A stretch of 28,283 nt of DNA, taken from contig JAAYEN010000331.1 of the NCBI GenBank assembly GCA_012728775.1, forward strand, positions 1-28,283, in the 5' to 3' direction. The notes under the pieces were generated by a model that worked only from the letters and a program-made list of their open reading frames with translations, was not told the origin of the DNA and searched no databases. This DNA comes from Tissierellia bacterium (GTDB taxonomy: Bacteria; Bacillota_A; Clostridia; Tissierellales; Peptoniphilaceae). Of this stretch, positions 1 through 9,075 are shown in pieces. The position numbers and the translations under genes are program-made. Every line of letters starts with the position of its first letter. Position 1 is the first letter of the stretch.

Positions 1-660
1 AAATCCACCAACGTTTTCTTTTTGAGAATTTAAAATTTTTACCACATCTGTTAAATACAATTCTCCTTGAGAGTTATCTGTATCTAGTTTATTTAAATTT
101 TCCAACAGTGCTTTTCCTAAAAATGTATAAACACCAGAATTGATTTCTGTTATCTTCTTTTCTTTATCAGTAGCATCTTTTTCTTCAACAATTCTTTCAA
201 CAAATCCCTGAGTGTTTTTAATTATGCGACCATATCCATAATTTTCTTCGACATTTGCAGTCATTACACTTGCAGAGAAATTATTTTCTTTATTAAAACT
301 CATAAATTCTTTCAAAGTCTCTCCTCGAAGTAAAGGAGTATCACCACATACAACTAAGACTTCATCATCTTTTGCAATTTCATCTATAGCAGCCATTACC
401 GCAAAACCTGTGCCATATGGAGCATCTTCTCCAACAGGTTGTTCTTTGTAAATTACATTATCTCCATAGGATCTAATTTCTTTAATTACTTCTTCTTTTC
501 CGTGACCTACTATAACAATTATTTTTTCTATCTCTGATTTTTTTAGCTCTCTTATAACATTTTCCAGCATGCTAATGCCCAATACGTGGTGTAAAACTTT
601 TGGCGTATTGGACTTCATTCTTTTGCCTTCACCAGCAGCTAAGACTATAGCTTTTTTCAT
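1..660 (-). CDS. glmU: GlmU, N-terminal uridyltransferase part (gene cut by window edge)
   Basis: The first 220 codons of bifunctional N-acetylglucosamine-1-phosphate uridyltransferase / glucosamine-1-phosphate acetyltransferase, a cytoplasmic enzyme making UDP-GlcNAc for peptidoglycan. I translated the minus strand from ATG at 660. It begins MKKAIVLAAGEGKRMKS, the nucleotidyltransferase signature loop, followed by TPKVLHHVLG, VCGDTPLL (metal/nucleotide-binding Asp) and NSGVYTF. An AGAGGGG ribosome binding site lies 4-5 bases upstream. The C-terminal left-handed beta-helix acetyltransferase domain would lie beyond base 1. The usual LGTGHAV motif reads EDAPYGTGFAV here, with a few extra residues before it and Phe for His. 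This may be a lineage variant, since the rest of the fold looks intact. Confidence 0.93.
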   Translation of the reverse strand, partial: MKKAIVLAAGEGKRMKSNTPKVLHHVLGISMLENVIRELKKSEIEKIIVIVGHGKEEVIKEIRSYGDNVIYKEQPVGEDAPYGTGFAVMAAIDEIAKDDEVLVVCGDTPLLRGETLKEFMSFNKENNFSASVMTANVEENYGYGRIIKNTQGFVERIVEEKDATDKEKKITEINSGVYTFLGKALLENLNKLDTDNSQGELYLTDVVKILNSQKENVGGF

Positions 661-688
661 ATATCCCCTCTTATTTAATCTTATAAAT

Positions 689-717
689 ATTATAATAACA
701 AACTGTGATTTCATCAA
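689..717 (-). promoter_or_regulatory. Sigma-A type promoter for glmU
   Basis: On the minus strand a TTGATG -35 (712-717) and a perfect TATAAT -10 (689-694) are separated by 17 bases, about 30 bases upstream of the glmU start. A second TGTTATAAT extended -10 lies further upstream at 746-754. Confidence 0.6.
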
Positions 718-828
718 CTACATTTTAAAAGTATCTCTATAATTGATTATAACATTCTAGATCAAATGAGTCTAATAGTTAAAGTAAGAAATTGTGTAAT
801 TTAAGAAAGCTAGAGTTTCAATTAATAA

Positions 829-859
829 AGGCTCAGAGTCATAATGTACCCTTGAGCCT
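829..859 (-). terminator. Probable terminator after citF
   Basis: Perfect 7-bp inverted repeat AGGCTCA/TGAGCCT (829-835 and 853-859) with a 17-base loop, followed on the minus strand by TTTATTAATT. It sits 46 bases beyond the citF stop, at the end of the glutamate operon. The long loop makes it a modest terminator. Confidence 0.45.
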
Positions 860-904
860 AATAAAATCTAAATCTATAATGTTGACGAAAAATTTACTTT
901 TAAC

Positions 905-2383
905 TTAATGCTTTACTTCATAGATATAATCCAAGATATCTCCAGTTCTTGATTGAGATACTCCTACGATTTTGTCTGTCTTTTCAATTTTTTCTGGAAC
1001 ACCCATTACATCTTCAGCATATTTTTTTAAATCATGGATATCTATTACGTCAATTTTAGCTTCTGCAAATTTTTCTAATAAATCTTTTCTCAATGGATTT
1101 ATAGAAATTCCTCTTTCAGTTACTAAAATATCCACAGTATTTCCAGGAGTAGTTATTACATCCACTCTATCTTTAATAAATGGTATTCTAGATGAGAATA
1201 ACTTAGAAACTATTATACTAACCTTGGATCCAAAAGCAGTATCTTGATGACCACCAGATCCACCCATTAGCATACCGTGAGCTCCTGTAGTTACATTTAC
1301 ATTAAAATCTGTGTCAATTTCAGTTGCTCCTAAAATAACAATATCCAAATTATCAACTACGCATGAAACTTCTGGATTTCCGTATTGGGATCCACTCATC
1401 CTTAAATGATTTTTATTATAACCTAAAGAGTCTACAGCCTTCAAGTCAAAACATTGAACATCAAATAAGGTTTCAAAAAGCCCTTCTTCTAGCATTTCCA
1501 CTAAATATCCTGTAATACCACCTGATGCGAAACTACCTTTTATTTCATTTTCGATCATATAGTCTCTTAAATAATCAGCTACTGCTAAAGATATGCCTCC
1601 AGCTCCAGTTTGGAAGCTAAGTCCATCTTTTACGAGTCCTGTTGCTATCATTGCACTGAGGGTATCTTGAGCTATTTTAAGACCTACTGGATCTTTTGTA
1701 ATCATAGTAGTTCCTGAAACTATTCCAGATTTTTCACCAATCGTATCTACTTTTAAAACATAATCTATATAATCTTCAGTAATATCTGCAGGAAAGTTTG
1801 GATAACTTGCTAAAAAGTCCGTTACAGCAATTGTAGTTTTTCCTTTTACTGCGTCACTTATAGCATAACCCATAGCACCACAAGAGTTAGTTCCGTTTAC
1901 TCCTGATATATTTCCTTTTACATCGCATGATGGAGATGCAATAAAAGCAAAATCTATTGGAACTTCGCCTGAAAGTATAGCCCTAGCTCTACCACCGTGG
2001 GATTGCATTATTATCCTGCCTTGGAGTTTTCCTTTACTTACAGCTTCTCCAACTGGTCCTGATACATAAGATGTTACAATATTTGTTATAGTGCCATCTT
2101 CTATAAGTTCCACAATAGGTCCCATACTTGGGAAAATAGAACTAGCAACCAAAGTAATATTTTTTATTCCAGCTCCTTGAACAGCCTTCATAACCTGTAC
2201 TAAAACTTTATCTCCATTTCTCAAATGATGATGAAAGGACAAACTATCTCCGTCTTTTATTCCCAATTCTTTAATTAGCTTTGGAAGATCTTCTCTAATT
2301 TTAGATGGTCTTGAGCCTTTTTGAGGATAGTCTTCTTTGGGCAAAATTTTAATATTTTCCAATTTTTCATCAAAGTAAGTCAT
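905..2383 (-). CDS. citF: Citrate/citramalate lyase alpha subunit (acyl-ACP transferase)
   Basis: CitF-family alpha subunit of 492 residues. In this enzyme family it transfers the acetyl group of the acyl carrier protein to the incoming hydroxy acid, giving the citryl- or citramalyl-ACP that the beta subunit cleaves. The fold is CoA-transferase-like, and Gly-rich segments such as GAGGISLAVADYL and TGAHGMLMGGSGGHQD are visible. The ATG at 2383 lies inside the citE 3' end (14-base overlap), with an AGGGGGAA site upstream, so translation is probably coupled. It is the last gene of the operon. The context (mutase, methylaspartate ammonia-lyase and hydratase upstream) makes citramalate the likely substrate rather than citrate; that is an inference. 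No citC, citX or citG accessory gene is present here. Confidence 0.93.
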   Translation of the reverse strand: MTYFDEKLENIKILPKEDYPQKGSRPSKIREDLPKLIKELGIKDGDSLSFHHHLRNGDKVLVQVMKAVQGAGIKNITLVASSIFPSMGPIVELIEDGTITNIVTSYVSGPVGEAVSKGKLQGRIIMQSHGGRARAILSGEVPIDFAFIASPSCDVKGNISGVNGTNSCGAMGYAISDAVKGKTTIAVTDFLASYPNFPADITEDYIDYVLKVDTIGEKSGIVSGTTMITKDPVGLKIAQDTLSAMIATGLVKDGLSFQTGAGGISLAVADYLRDYMIENEIKGSFASGGITGYLVEMLEEGLFETLFDVQCFDLKAVDSLGYNKNHLRMSGSQYGNPEVSCVVDNLDIVILGATEIDTDFNVNVTTGAHGMLMGGSGGHQDTAFGSKVSIIVSKLFSSRIPFIKDRVDVITTPGNTVDILVTERGISINPLRKDLLEKFAEAKIDVIDIHDLKKYAEDVMGVPEKIEKTDKIVGVSQSRTGDILDYIYEVKH

Positions 2384-3227
2384 TGTATTCCCCCTTAAAG
2401 TAAGCGGTAGACTTCAATAAATTCACTGCTCTTTTTATTATTGGTGCATCTACCATTTTCCCATCTAGTGACCAAGCGCCCAATCCTTTTTCTTTTGCAT
2501 CAATAGCGCCTTCACAAACCCTAACAGCGTGTTCTATTTCCTTTTCAGTTGGAGAGAATACACCATTAATTGTCATGACATGACGCGGACTAATTGCTGC
2601 TTTTCCTGTCATTCCCATAGCCTTTGCAAACTCAGCATCTTTTTTAAGACCGTCCATATCATCAGTATCTGTAAATGGTGTATCTATAGCTTGGATTTCT
2701 AATGCTTTTGATACAGCTACTATTTTTTGTCTAGAGTATCTGATTTCTTCTGATGCTTTAGTTCTCTCTGCTCCTAAGTCTAAGGTTAAATCTTCAGCTC
2801 CTAATAGTACTCCAATAATTCTATCTGATGCTGAAAGTATGTTAAGAGAATCTTCTACTCCCATTGCCGTTTCGATTAAAGCAAAAACTTTCAAATCTGA
2901 ATTATTTTCAGAAAGAAATCTGTCAATTTCTTTTACACTCTCTACAGATGCTTTTGGAAGCATAATGGAATCTATTTTCATATCCACAAGCATTTCCATA
3001 TCATCTTTAAAATATGGAGTATCTGTAGGATTAACTCTAACTAGTACATCAGTAGGGTTATCAAAACTTCTTAAATATTCTCTAACTAATATTCTAGCTG
3101 CATCTTTTTCATTTGCGCTCACTGCATCTTCTAAATCAATAATTATAGCATCTGCTCCTAAAATAGATGAGCTAAATAACATTCCCGGATTATTTCCAGG
3201 CATAAATAGCATAGATTTATAAGCCAT
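2370..3227 (-). CDS. citE: Citrate/citramalate lyase beta subunit
   Basis: CitE-family lyase subunit (285 residues, TIM-barrel HpcH/HpaI family), which cleaves the acyl-ACP adduct, here probably (3S)-citramalyl-ACP into pyruvate and acetyl-ACP. Visible motifs are SMLFMPGNNPGML at the N-terminus, AIIIDLEDAVSANEKDAAR (acidic Mg-binding region), VRVNPTDTP, SIMLPKAS and ALIETAMGV. Length is normal for the family. The ATG at 3227 overlaps the citD stop as TAATG, a typical sign of translational coupling inside citDEF. An AGGGGG site lies upstream within citD. Confidence 0.94.
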   Translation of the reverse strand: MAYKSMLFMPGNNPGMLFSSSILGADAIIIDLEDAVSANEKDAARILVREYLRSFDNPTDVLVRVNPTDTPYFKDDMEMLVDMKIDSIMLPKASVESVKEIDRFLSENNSDLKVFALIETAMGVEDSLNILSASDRIIGVLLGAEDLTLDLGAERTKASEEIRYSRQKIVAVSKALEIQAIDTPFTDTDDMDGLKKDAEFAKAMGMTGKAAISPRHVMTINGVFSPTEKEIEHAVRVCEGAIDAKEKGLGAWSLDGKMVDAPIIKRAVNLLKSTAYFKGEYNDLL

Positions 3228-3496
3228 TATTTAGACCCCCTTAATATAGCAGCTTCAACTCTAGCTCTTATTGTAAAGTCTAAAGCCCCTTTATCTTCTA
3301 TTTTAATTTGTGCCTTCTCCACGCCAAATTTTTTTAAGGTTTCTTCAATAACTTTTTTAATATCATCGCCATATTGAAGTGAAACTTCACTGGAGATGTC
3401 TATTGAAAGATCGTCAGCAGGAGAAATAATTACTAGAAGATCATTTGATTCAACAGAACCAGCTCTAGCTGGTCTTACTATTTCTCTTTTTTCCAA
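3227..3496 (-). CDS. citD: Citrate/citramalate lyase acyl carrier protein (gamma subunit)
   Basis: Small acyl carrier subunit (89 residues) that carries the 2'-(5''-triphosphoribosyl)-3'-dephospho-CoA arm of the lyase complex. ARAGSVESNDLLVII matches the family attachment motif AGTxESSD; the Ser of ESND (residue 17) is the expected attachment site. Start choice: TTG at 3496, because AAAGGAG (3505-3511) stands 8 bases upstream and no suitable ATG is present. The start lies within the end of the hydratase beta gene (19-base overlap) and the stop overlaps citE. Attachment of the arm needs CitX/CitG products encoded elsewhere. Confidence 0.92.
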   Translation of the reverse strand: MEKREIVRPARAGSVESNDLLVIISPADDLSIDISSEVSLQYGDDIKKVIEETLKKFGVEKAQIKIEDKGALDFTIRARVEAAILRGSK

Positions 3497-4041
3497 TCTA
3501 AATACTCCTTTCGACCTACTTGATATAGATCCACACCTTTAGTATCAATTTCTACAGTTGCTGGAAAATCTTCTACGTATAGCCTTCTAATTGCTTCAGC
3601 TCCTAAATCTTCATAGCACACGATTTCTGCTTCTTTAACAGATTTAGCTATTAAAGCTGCTGCTCCACCAATTGCTGCAAAATAAACTGCTCCATTTCTT
3701 AGCATAGCTTCTTTAACTTCATCTGATCTTTTACCTTTTCCTACCATACCTTTTAAACCAAGGTCTAATAGTTGTGGTGTATAAGAGTCCATTCTATATG
3801 ATGTTGTTGGCCCAGCAGAACCTAGTGGTTGACCTGGCTTTGCAGGTGTAGGTCCTACATAATACATTATTGCTCCTTCTACATCTATTGGAAGTTCTTT
3901 ACCTTCTTCAAGAAGATCTACTAATCTTTTGTGCGCTGCATCTCGTCCTGTATATATATAACCTGTGATTAAAACATTATCTCCAGCTTTCAAATCTTTT
4001 AATTGATCATCTGTAAGTGGTGTTGTTAGTTTTATAGCCAT
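3478..4041 (-). CDS. Class I fumarase/tartrate dehydratase-type beta subunit (probable mesaconase beta)
   Basis: Beta subunit (187 residues) of a two-subunit iron-sulfur hydro-lyase, matching the C-terminal swivel domain of class I fumarases. GYIYTGRDAAHKRL and GPTTSYRMDSYTPQLLDLGLKGMVGKG are hallmark segments of this family. AGGAGG precedes the ATG at 4041 by a few bases. The alpha subunit ends 9 bases upstream. Class I hydratases of this type often accept both fumarate and mesaconate. The gene lies between methylaspartate ammonia-lyase and citramalate lyase genes, which suggests hydration of mesaconate to (S)-citramalate. Fumarase or tartrate dehydratase activity cannot be excluded from sequence. 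Confidence 0.9.
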   Translation of the reverse strand: MAIKLTTPLTDDQLKDLKAGDNVLITGYIYTGRDAAHKRLVDLLEEGKELPIDVEGAIMYYVGPTPAKPGQPLGSAGPTTSYRMDSYTPQLLDLGLKGMVGKGKRSDEVKEAMLRNGAVYFAAIGGAAALIAKSVKEAEIVCYEDLGAEAIRRLYVEDFPATVEIDTKGVDLYQVGRKEYLDWKKEK

Positions 4042-4050
4042 TTGTTCCTC

Positions 4051-4893
4051 CTATAGAATTACTTCTTTATGTCTAGTTGCATGACAGTTAATATTTACTG
4101 CTACTGGCAATCCTGCTATATGAGTTGGGTACTCTTTTATCATAACTCTTAAAGCTGTAGTTCTACCACCAAAGCCTTGAGGACCAACTCCTAGATTTGC
4201 AACCTTTTCTTCCAGTTCTCTTTCTAAATCAGCATAGAATTTATTTTCATGATATTCATCTAATGGTCTCATTAAGACTTCTTTAGCCATAGCTGCCGCT
4301 TTATCAAATGTTCCACCAACTCCAACTCCGACAACTATTGGTGGGCATGGGTTTGGTCCTGCTAACTCAACTGTCTCTAAAATAAATTTCTTAACGCCTT
4401 CAAGTCCATCAGCCGGTTTAAGCATAGTTAATCTAGACATATTTTCAGATCCAAATCCTTTTGCTGCAAAAGTAATTTTCAATTCATCTCCAGGAACAAT
4501 CTTATAGTTAATAACCGCTGGAGTGTTATCTTTGGTATTAACTCTTTCTATAGGATCTCCTACAACAGATTTTCTCAAATATCCTTCTTCATATCCTTGG
4601 CGAACGCCTTCATTAATAGCGTCTTCTATATATCCACCTTCTACATGAACGTCTTGACCCATTTCAACAAATACCACTGCCATTCCTGTATCTTGGCACA
4701 TTGGAACTTCTTCCGTCCTTGCAATTTCAGCATTTGCTAGAATTTGATCAAGAATTTCTTTTGCTAAAGGCCAATCATCTTTTTCTCTAGAGTCTTCTAA
4801 AGATTTTTGAACATCGTCAGGCAAAAAATATGCCGCCTCGATAGCCATTCTTTTAACTTCTTCAGTGATTTTATCTACGTGAATTGTTTTCAT
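4051..4893 (-). CDS. Class I fumarase/tartrate dehydratase-type alpha subunit (probable mesaconase alpha)
   Basis: Alpha subunit (280 residues) carrying the catalytic [4Fe-4S] cluster of a two-subunit hydro-lyase. Three cysteines fit the cluster ligands: C66 in VPMCQDTGMAVVF, one near residue 183 in GPNPCPPIVVGVGVGG, and C270 in NINCHATRHKEVIL at the extreme C-terminus. FAAKGFGSENMSRL and GPQGFGGRTTAL are also family hallmarks. ATG at 4893 is preceded by AAGGGG. It is the first gene after the strong hairpin that follows mal, so its transcription may depend on readthrough. Role inferred from context: mesaconate + water to citramalate. Oxygen-labile clusters of this type suit an anaerobe. Confidence 0.91.
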   Translation of the reverse strand: MKTIHVDKITEEVKRMAIEAAYFLPDDVQKSLEDSREKDDWPLAKEILDQILANAEIARTEEVPMCQDTGMAVVFVEMGQDVHVEGGYIEDAINEGVRQGYEEGYLRKSVVGDPIERVNTKDNTPAVINYKIVPGDELKITFAAKGFGSENMSRLTMLKPADGLEGVKKFILETVELAGPNPCPPIVVGVGVGGTFDKAAAMAKEVLMRPLDEYHENKFYADLERELEEKVANLGVGPQGFGGRTTALRVMIKEYPTHIAGLPVAVNINCHATRHKEVIL

Positions 4894-4922
4894 AATTACC
4901 CCTTAATATTATTTAATAAAAT

Positions 4923-4956
4923 ATAATTCAGAGAGCACTTAGACCCTCTGAATTAT
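4923..4956 (-). terminator. Strong hairpin between mal and the hydratase genes (partial terminator?)
   Basis: Perfect 11-bp inverted repeat ATAATTCAGAG/CTCTGAATTAT (4923-4933 and 4946-4956) with a 12-base loop, starting 12 bases past the mal stop. On the minus strand it is followed by ATTTTATTAAAT, U-rich but interrupted. It resembles an intrinsic terminator or an RNA-stabilising stem inside the operon. Only about 30 bases separate it from the next start codon, leaving little room for a new promoter. Confidence 0.65.
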
Positions 4957-4967
4957 GAGTTTTAACC

Positions 4968-6215
4968 TTATTTATTGTTTCTGTATGCAACTAATGCTAA
5001 TACTCTTTCCATTTCGTTGTTAACGATCATAAGTCCTTCGTCAACACCCATTCCAGGTTTAGCTAACACTTGATCTGCTCCACAAGCCATAGCAACATTA
5101 GTCAAAACTTCAGATGATCTATTTGTCTCGTTACAAGTTCCACCGCTGTATGCGCCTTTTCCATTTGCTTTACAATATAGAATTGCTTCAGCTGAATTGT
5201 TGATTCCTCCTAAGTCTGGAGTTTTTATTTGAATCATATGTCCTGCATTGTTATCTACGAAATCTTTAACATCTTCAAATGTGTTGCACCATTCGTCTGC
5301 AACAAGTTCAACGTTGATTCCTCTTTTATCTACTTCACTAGTAAGAGCTGCCATCGCTTCTAATTGGCCTTCTCTTGAACCAACGTCCATAGGTCCTTCA
5401 ATTCTTAAATGATATGGAGCTGCAATTGCTTCAAGTTCAGTTAGATAATCTGCCATCTTCATAGTATCATTATCGAAAGCTTCTCCGATAGTTCCATATA
5501 CGTCGATGTGAAGTATTGGTTTATATTCTTCAGTAGTTTTGTTTTCATTAATTCTATCTCTTAACCAAGCCACATAATCTTTAAGTTTTTCTCCGTTTTC
5601 ACCTAATTTTTCTTTAACATTGTTAAATAATCCATGAGGTAATACGTCTGCACCTTTAAGAATCATTTTATCTGCATTAGTATATCGGTCATCACCAGAT
5701 TGAGTGAATATTGCAACTTTTTCCATAGGAGTTTGTACGCCATATTCTTCGTGAATTACTTCAGCCATAGTACGTTTTTGAGTTTTTGCAACTGCATCTA
5801 ATAAAGCTTGAGTTATTCCATATCTAATAGCTGTGTGAAGTTTTTTACCATCTATTTGAAGTGTATCAAATTCTTCAGCTATTTCTTTAAAGCTAGTAAT
5901 TTCTCTGCCTTCTAGTTTTGGAGCTATTTCTTTTTCAATTAATGGAATAAAATCTGCTGCTAGGAAAAGTGGATCTCTTCCACCTGCTCCTGAATATTGA
6001 ACTGCAGCACAGTCTCCATATGCAACTTGTCCATCATCTAGGATAAGTTGAACTGAAATACTTTCTCCAGCTTGTCTAATGCTAGTAAATCCATCAGTTG
6101 CCACATCTCCAACATAGAAAAGTCCATCGTGTCCTGCACCTTGCTTAATTGCTTTTTGGTCGTCAAAGTAAAATCCTGTCAATCCTGGTGAACAAATAAC
6201 TTTTTCAATTCTCAT
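4968..6215 (-). CDS. mal: Methylaspartate ammonia-lyase
   Basis: 3-methylaspartate ammonia-lyase (415 residues), which removes ammonia from (2S,3S)-3-methylaspartate to give mesaconate. It is an enolase-superfamily enzyme. From memory it follows the Clostridium tetanomorphum enzyme over its whole length: [35 protein letters not shown] (catalytic His), the metal ligand segments HIDVYGT, RIEGPMD and [18 protein letters not shown] (catalytic Lys) and [10 protein letters not shown]. All key residues appear intact. The ATG at 6215 overlaps the glmE stop as ATGA, indicating coupled translation. The terminator-like hairpin lies directly downstream. Confidence 0.97.
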   Translation of the reverse strand: MRIEKVICSPGLTGFYFDDQKAIKQGAGHDGLFYVGDVATDGFTSIRQAGESISVQLILDDGQVAYGDCAAVQYSGAGGRDPLFLAADFIPLIEKEIAPKLEGREITSFKEIAEEFDTLQIDGKKLHTAIRYGITQALLDAVAKTQKRTMAEVIHEEYGVQTPMEKVAIFTQSGDDRYTNADKMILKGADVLPHGLFNNVKEKLGENGEKLKDYVAWLRDRINENKTTEEYKPILHIDVYGTIGEAFDNDTMKMADYLTELEAIAAPYHLRIEGPMDVGSREGQLEAMAALTSEVDKRGINVELVADEWCNTFEDVKDFVDNNAGHMIQIKTPDLGGINNSAEAILYCKANGKGAYSGGTCNETNRSSEVLTNVAMACGADQVLAKPGMGVDEGLMIVNNEMERVLALVAYRNNK

Positions 6216-7675
6216 TTTACATCATCTCCTGGTCTTCCTACTAATTTTCCTCTACTTACTGCGAATATATCATCAACTACCATTTGGAAGCTTACATCTC
6301 TATCTTCAAACTTAGCTCTTTCTTCAAATCTGCATTTGTTAAAATCTTTAAGTTCTTTAGAAAGTGGAATATTTCCAACTTCTAGATATCTGATAAATCC
6401 TTCGTTATCTCTAGCTGGTAACATTTTACCTGCGTTATAGTCAGAAGGTCCAAATGGAATGTCAATTACACCTGTTTCAAATGCTTTTACTGTACCAACT
6501 GCCCAGTCTCCATTACCTAATCTAAGTGTTTCATCTAGCATACATTTTACTTCAGCTTTAATAATATTTATTTCATCTCTTAAAGCTTGGCTATCTGCGT
6601 ATCTTTGTCCTTCAAGAAGGTTAAGCACCATTTTGGTAGCTTTAATTCCTGCTGCGTTAGCTTCTTTTGTTGGAATACCAATAGCTTCATGAGGAGTTTT
6701 AACTATTACTTTAGTTGCTCCTGAAAGTGCTGCTGCAGCTGCTCCTAAGGAAATTAATCCAAATGCTCTAGACTCATCTTCTGGGAATCCGCCCATCCAT
6801 TGGTGGAATACAGTAGTCAATATTACATCGTCATATCCATAAGCTTTTAAATACTCTTTTGTTTGTTCTCTAAGTGCATTTACTGCTGCAACGTCTTGAA
6901 GAAGATTACCACATTGTCCATAACCTACTGTAATATTCTTAACACCTTGTTCTGCGGCTAAAAGTGCTTCTAATATACCTACTGCATTAGAAGTTGATGG
7001 TGGCACTAAAGTACCTGTTAAAGGACCAAATGGTTCTCTGTTAATAGTAACTCCATTATCTTCATAATATCCAACAAGTCTATCGCAATATTGCCAATCT
7101 CTTACTGTTTTTTCTACACTTACCTTCTTTGAATAAGGGATGTTATAACTAATAGCTCCACCTTCATTTGAAGTAAATCCACCTGCGTGTCCAACTTCTG
7201 CAAGTAATCTAGAGTCTGGAGTACCATGTCTTAATTGAAGTGGTAAGTCAACAGCTTCAAATACTTGTCTACATCCTTTTACTCCGTGATTTACAGCTGG
7301 GAATCCATTAAGAAGTGATCTACCCGCTGCCTCAGATTCTATAATTCCTCTTTCGCCTTCTTCGTATCTATTTTGTCTAGTATACGCATCAATAGTAGAT
7401 GGCAAAAAGTCAGCTCCACCTTCGTTTTGAAGATGTTGTAAAAGTTCAATATGCTCATTTATAAGAGCAACTCCTGCTCTAGGTTGAGCAGTTGTAATTC
7501 CTTTTTCATCAGCCCACGCCATTTTTTTAGCAAAGTTTTTTTCATCAGGAACTTTTTTCAAAAATTCAACAGCTTCATCTAAGTCTACATCTTTTCCTGT
7601 AGGCCAGCCTGTAAGTACTTCTTCTCTTTCTTTAAAAAATTCCTCTTCCGTCATTTTTCTAAATTTTACATCCAT
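6212..7675 (-). CDS. glmE: Glutamate mutase (methylaspartate mutase) epsilon subunit
   Basis: Large catalytic subunit (487 residues) of adenosylcobalamin-dependent glutamate mutase, converting L-glutamate to threo-3-methylaspartate by carbon-skeleton rearrangement. It is a TIM-barrel protein; with GlmS it binds B12 at the subunit interface. Recognisable segments include [58 protein letters not shown] and [17 protein letters not shown]. Length is close to the roughly 483 residues usual for the family. AGGAGA lies upstream of the ATG at 7675, and glmL ends 10 bases before it. The 4-base overlap with mal couples the first two pathway steps. Confidence 0.97.
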   Translation of the reverse strand: MDVKFRKMTEEEFFKEREEVLTGWPTGKDVDLDEAVEFLKKVPDEKNFAKKMAWADEKGITTAQPRAGVALINEHIELLQHLQNEGGADFLPSTIDAYTRQNRYEEGERGIIESEAAGRSLLNGFPAVNHGVKGCRQVFEAVDLPLQLRHGTPDSRLLAEVGHAGGFTSNEGGAISYNIPYSKKVSVEKTVRDWQYCDRLVGYYEDNGVTINREPFGPLTGTLVPPSTSNAVGILEALLAAEQGVKNITVGYGQCGNLLQDVAAVNALREQTKEYLKAYGYDDVILTTVFHQWMGGFPEDESRAFGLISLGAAAAALSGATKVIVKTPHEAIGIPTKEANAAGIKATKMVLNLLEGQRYADSQALRDEINIIKAEVKCMLDETLRLGNGDWAVGTVKAFETGVIDIPFGPSDYNAGKMLPARDNEGFIRYLEVGNIPLSKELKDFNKCRFEERAKFEDRDVSFQMVVDDIFAVSRGKLVGRPGDDVK

Positions 7676-7685
7676 ATTTTATCTC

Positions 7686-9074
7686 CTAAATTTCGACTAT
7701 ATATTTTTTAAGCATTCTCACAGCAATATCCTCATCTATGCCTGCCAATAATCCCATAGATGAAAGAATGTAATCTTTATCTACCATAAGTTTAGGTTGA
7801 ACAGGCCTTAAGGAATTGGGTTCCTCCATGGTAAATAAACCCGAAGTTAAAATCTCTTCTGGAGTTTCATTATTAATAATTACTCCACCCGTTCCTATTA
7901 AATACTTCACCTCAGATAAGTCTTTTCCCTCTTGATTGTAGACATTTCCCATAGGTGAGTAAATCATTTGGATTGTTCCTGCATGTCTTCCCATTGAAAT
8001 AAATGTACAAATTTTTGCCATTGCCAAGTCAAATTCCTTGTCCAATTTGGTTGTTGATATGAAATCTGTGTTGTTATAACGTTTTTGAAACTCTTCATCT
8101 ACATTTTCATAGTTTTCAATATTTATAAACTTTTTAATCATACGAGAACCCGCTGCTTCTTGGACCGCAAGAGCTGAATATCTCATCCCTAAGTCGCCTT
8201 CAACAGTTCTTTTAGCAAATGGCTCTTCTAATCCTCTATATTGCACACCAGGTTTAGTAGGTAATCCATCAGAAATTGAATGGACATCCGTTGTAGCTCC
8301 ACCAATATCTAAAACTATTAAGTCCCCTATACCATCTTCTTTATCTGTTCCCTCAGATAGTACTCTAGCTGCTTTTAACACTGCTGCTGGTGTAGGCATT
8401 GTAATACCATCAAGAAATTCTGAAACTCTTTCCATTCCTTTAGCTTTTACAATGTTTTTCATAAAGATATTTCTAATTGTTTCTCTAGCTGGCTCTACAT
8501 TTATCTGGTTCAATGTTGGCATTACGTTTTCAGTGATATAGTACTCTATACTTTCAGAAAATACTTTTTTCACTTCATCTATCGCACTTTTATTACCTGC
8601 AACTACTACTGGTACATTGATATTATGTTTACTGATCATAGACGCGTTATGAATAATTGATTCTGAATTACCTCCGTCTGTACCTCCAGCCAAAAGAATC
8701 ATATCAATATCAGAATTCTTAATTTCTTCTAATTCAGAGTCATTAAGTTTAAAGCTATAGGTTTTAATAATTCTAGCCCCAGCGCCCAAAGCAGTTCGTT
8801 TTGCTGCCTCAGCTGTTAATTCAGGCACCAATCCAATAGCTACAACTTTTAACCCACCTGCAGCAGAAGAACAAGCAGTAGTTTTAACTATGTTCACTTC
8901 ATCAAAATTGATTTTTTCTTTCAATTTATCTAAAGCTTTTTCATAGCCTATAGTAACGTCAGTTTCTACAGTTGTATATGATTTTTCAGTTCCTATTATT
9001 TCTTCATTCTCGATATCTACTAATGTTATTTTAGTGAAAGTGCTTCCAAAATCAATAAACAAATAGCAATTCAT
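7686..9074 (-). CDS. glmL: Glutamate mutase accessory/reactivating protein GlmL
   Basis: GlmL (MutL) of 462 residues, an ASKHA-fold ATPase encoded between the two glutamate mutase subunits. In this family it is thought to reactivate the mutase by exchanging damaged cobalamin. The N-terminal FIDFGSTFTKITLVD (phosphate-1 loop), the mid-protein VLDIGGATTDVHS (phosphate-2) and GTGGVIINN near the C-terminus are visible. It is unrelated to DNA mismatch repair MutL. The start at 9074 is one base past the glmS stop, with a GGGGAA site inside glmS, so translation is coupled. Confidence 0.95.
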   Translation of the reverse strand: MNCYLFIDFGSTFTKITLVDIENEEIIGTEKSYTTVETDVTIGYEKALDKLKEKINFDEVNIVKTTACSSAAGGLKVVAIGLVPELTAEAAKRTALGAGARIIKTYSFKLNDSELEEIKNSDIDMILLAGGTDGGNSESIIHNASMISKHNINVPVVVAGNKSAIDEVKKVFSESIEYYITENVMPTLNQINVEPARETIRNIFMKNIVKAKGMERVSEFLDGITMPTPAAVLKAARVLSEGTDKEDGIGDLIVLDIGGATTDVHSISDGLPTKPGVQYRGLEEPFAKRTVEGDLGMRYSALAVQEAAGSRMIKKFINIENYENVDEEFQKRYNNTDFISTTKLDKEFDLAMAKICTFISMGRHAGTIQMIYSPMGNVYNQEGKDLSEVKYLIGTGGVIINNETPEEILTSGLFTMEEPNSLRPVQPKLMVDKDYILSSMGLLAGIDEDIAVRMLKKYIVEI

Positions 9075-9075
9075 T

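Noticed and set aside
2839..3222. 127-codon ORF on the + strand
   Set aside because: It is antisense to citE and Ser/Ile-rich, as mirror frames of AT-rich genes are; no motif.
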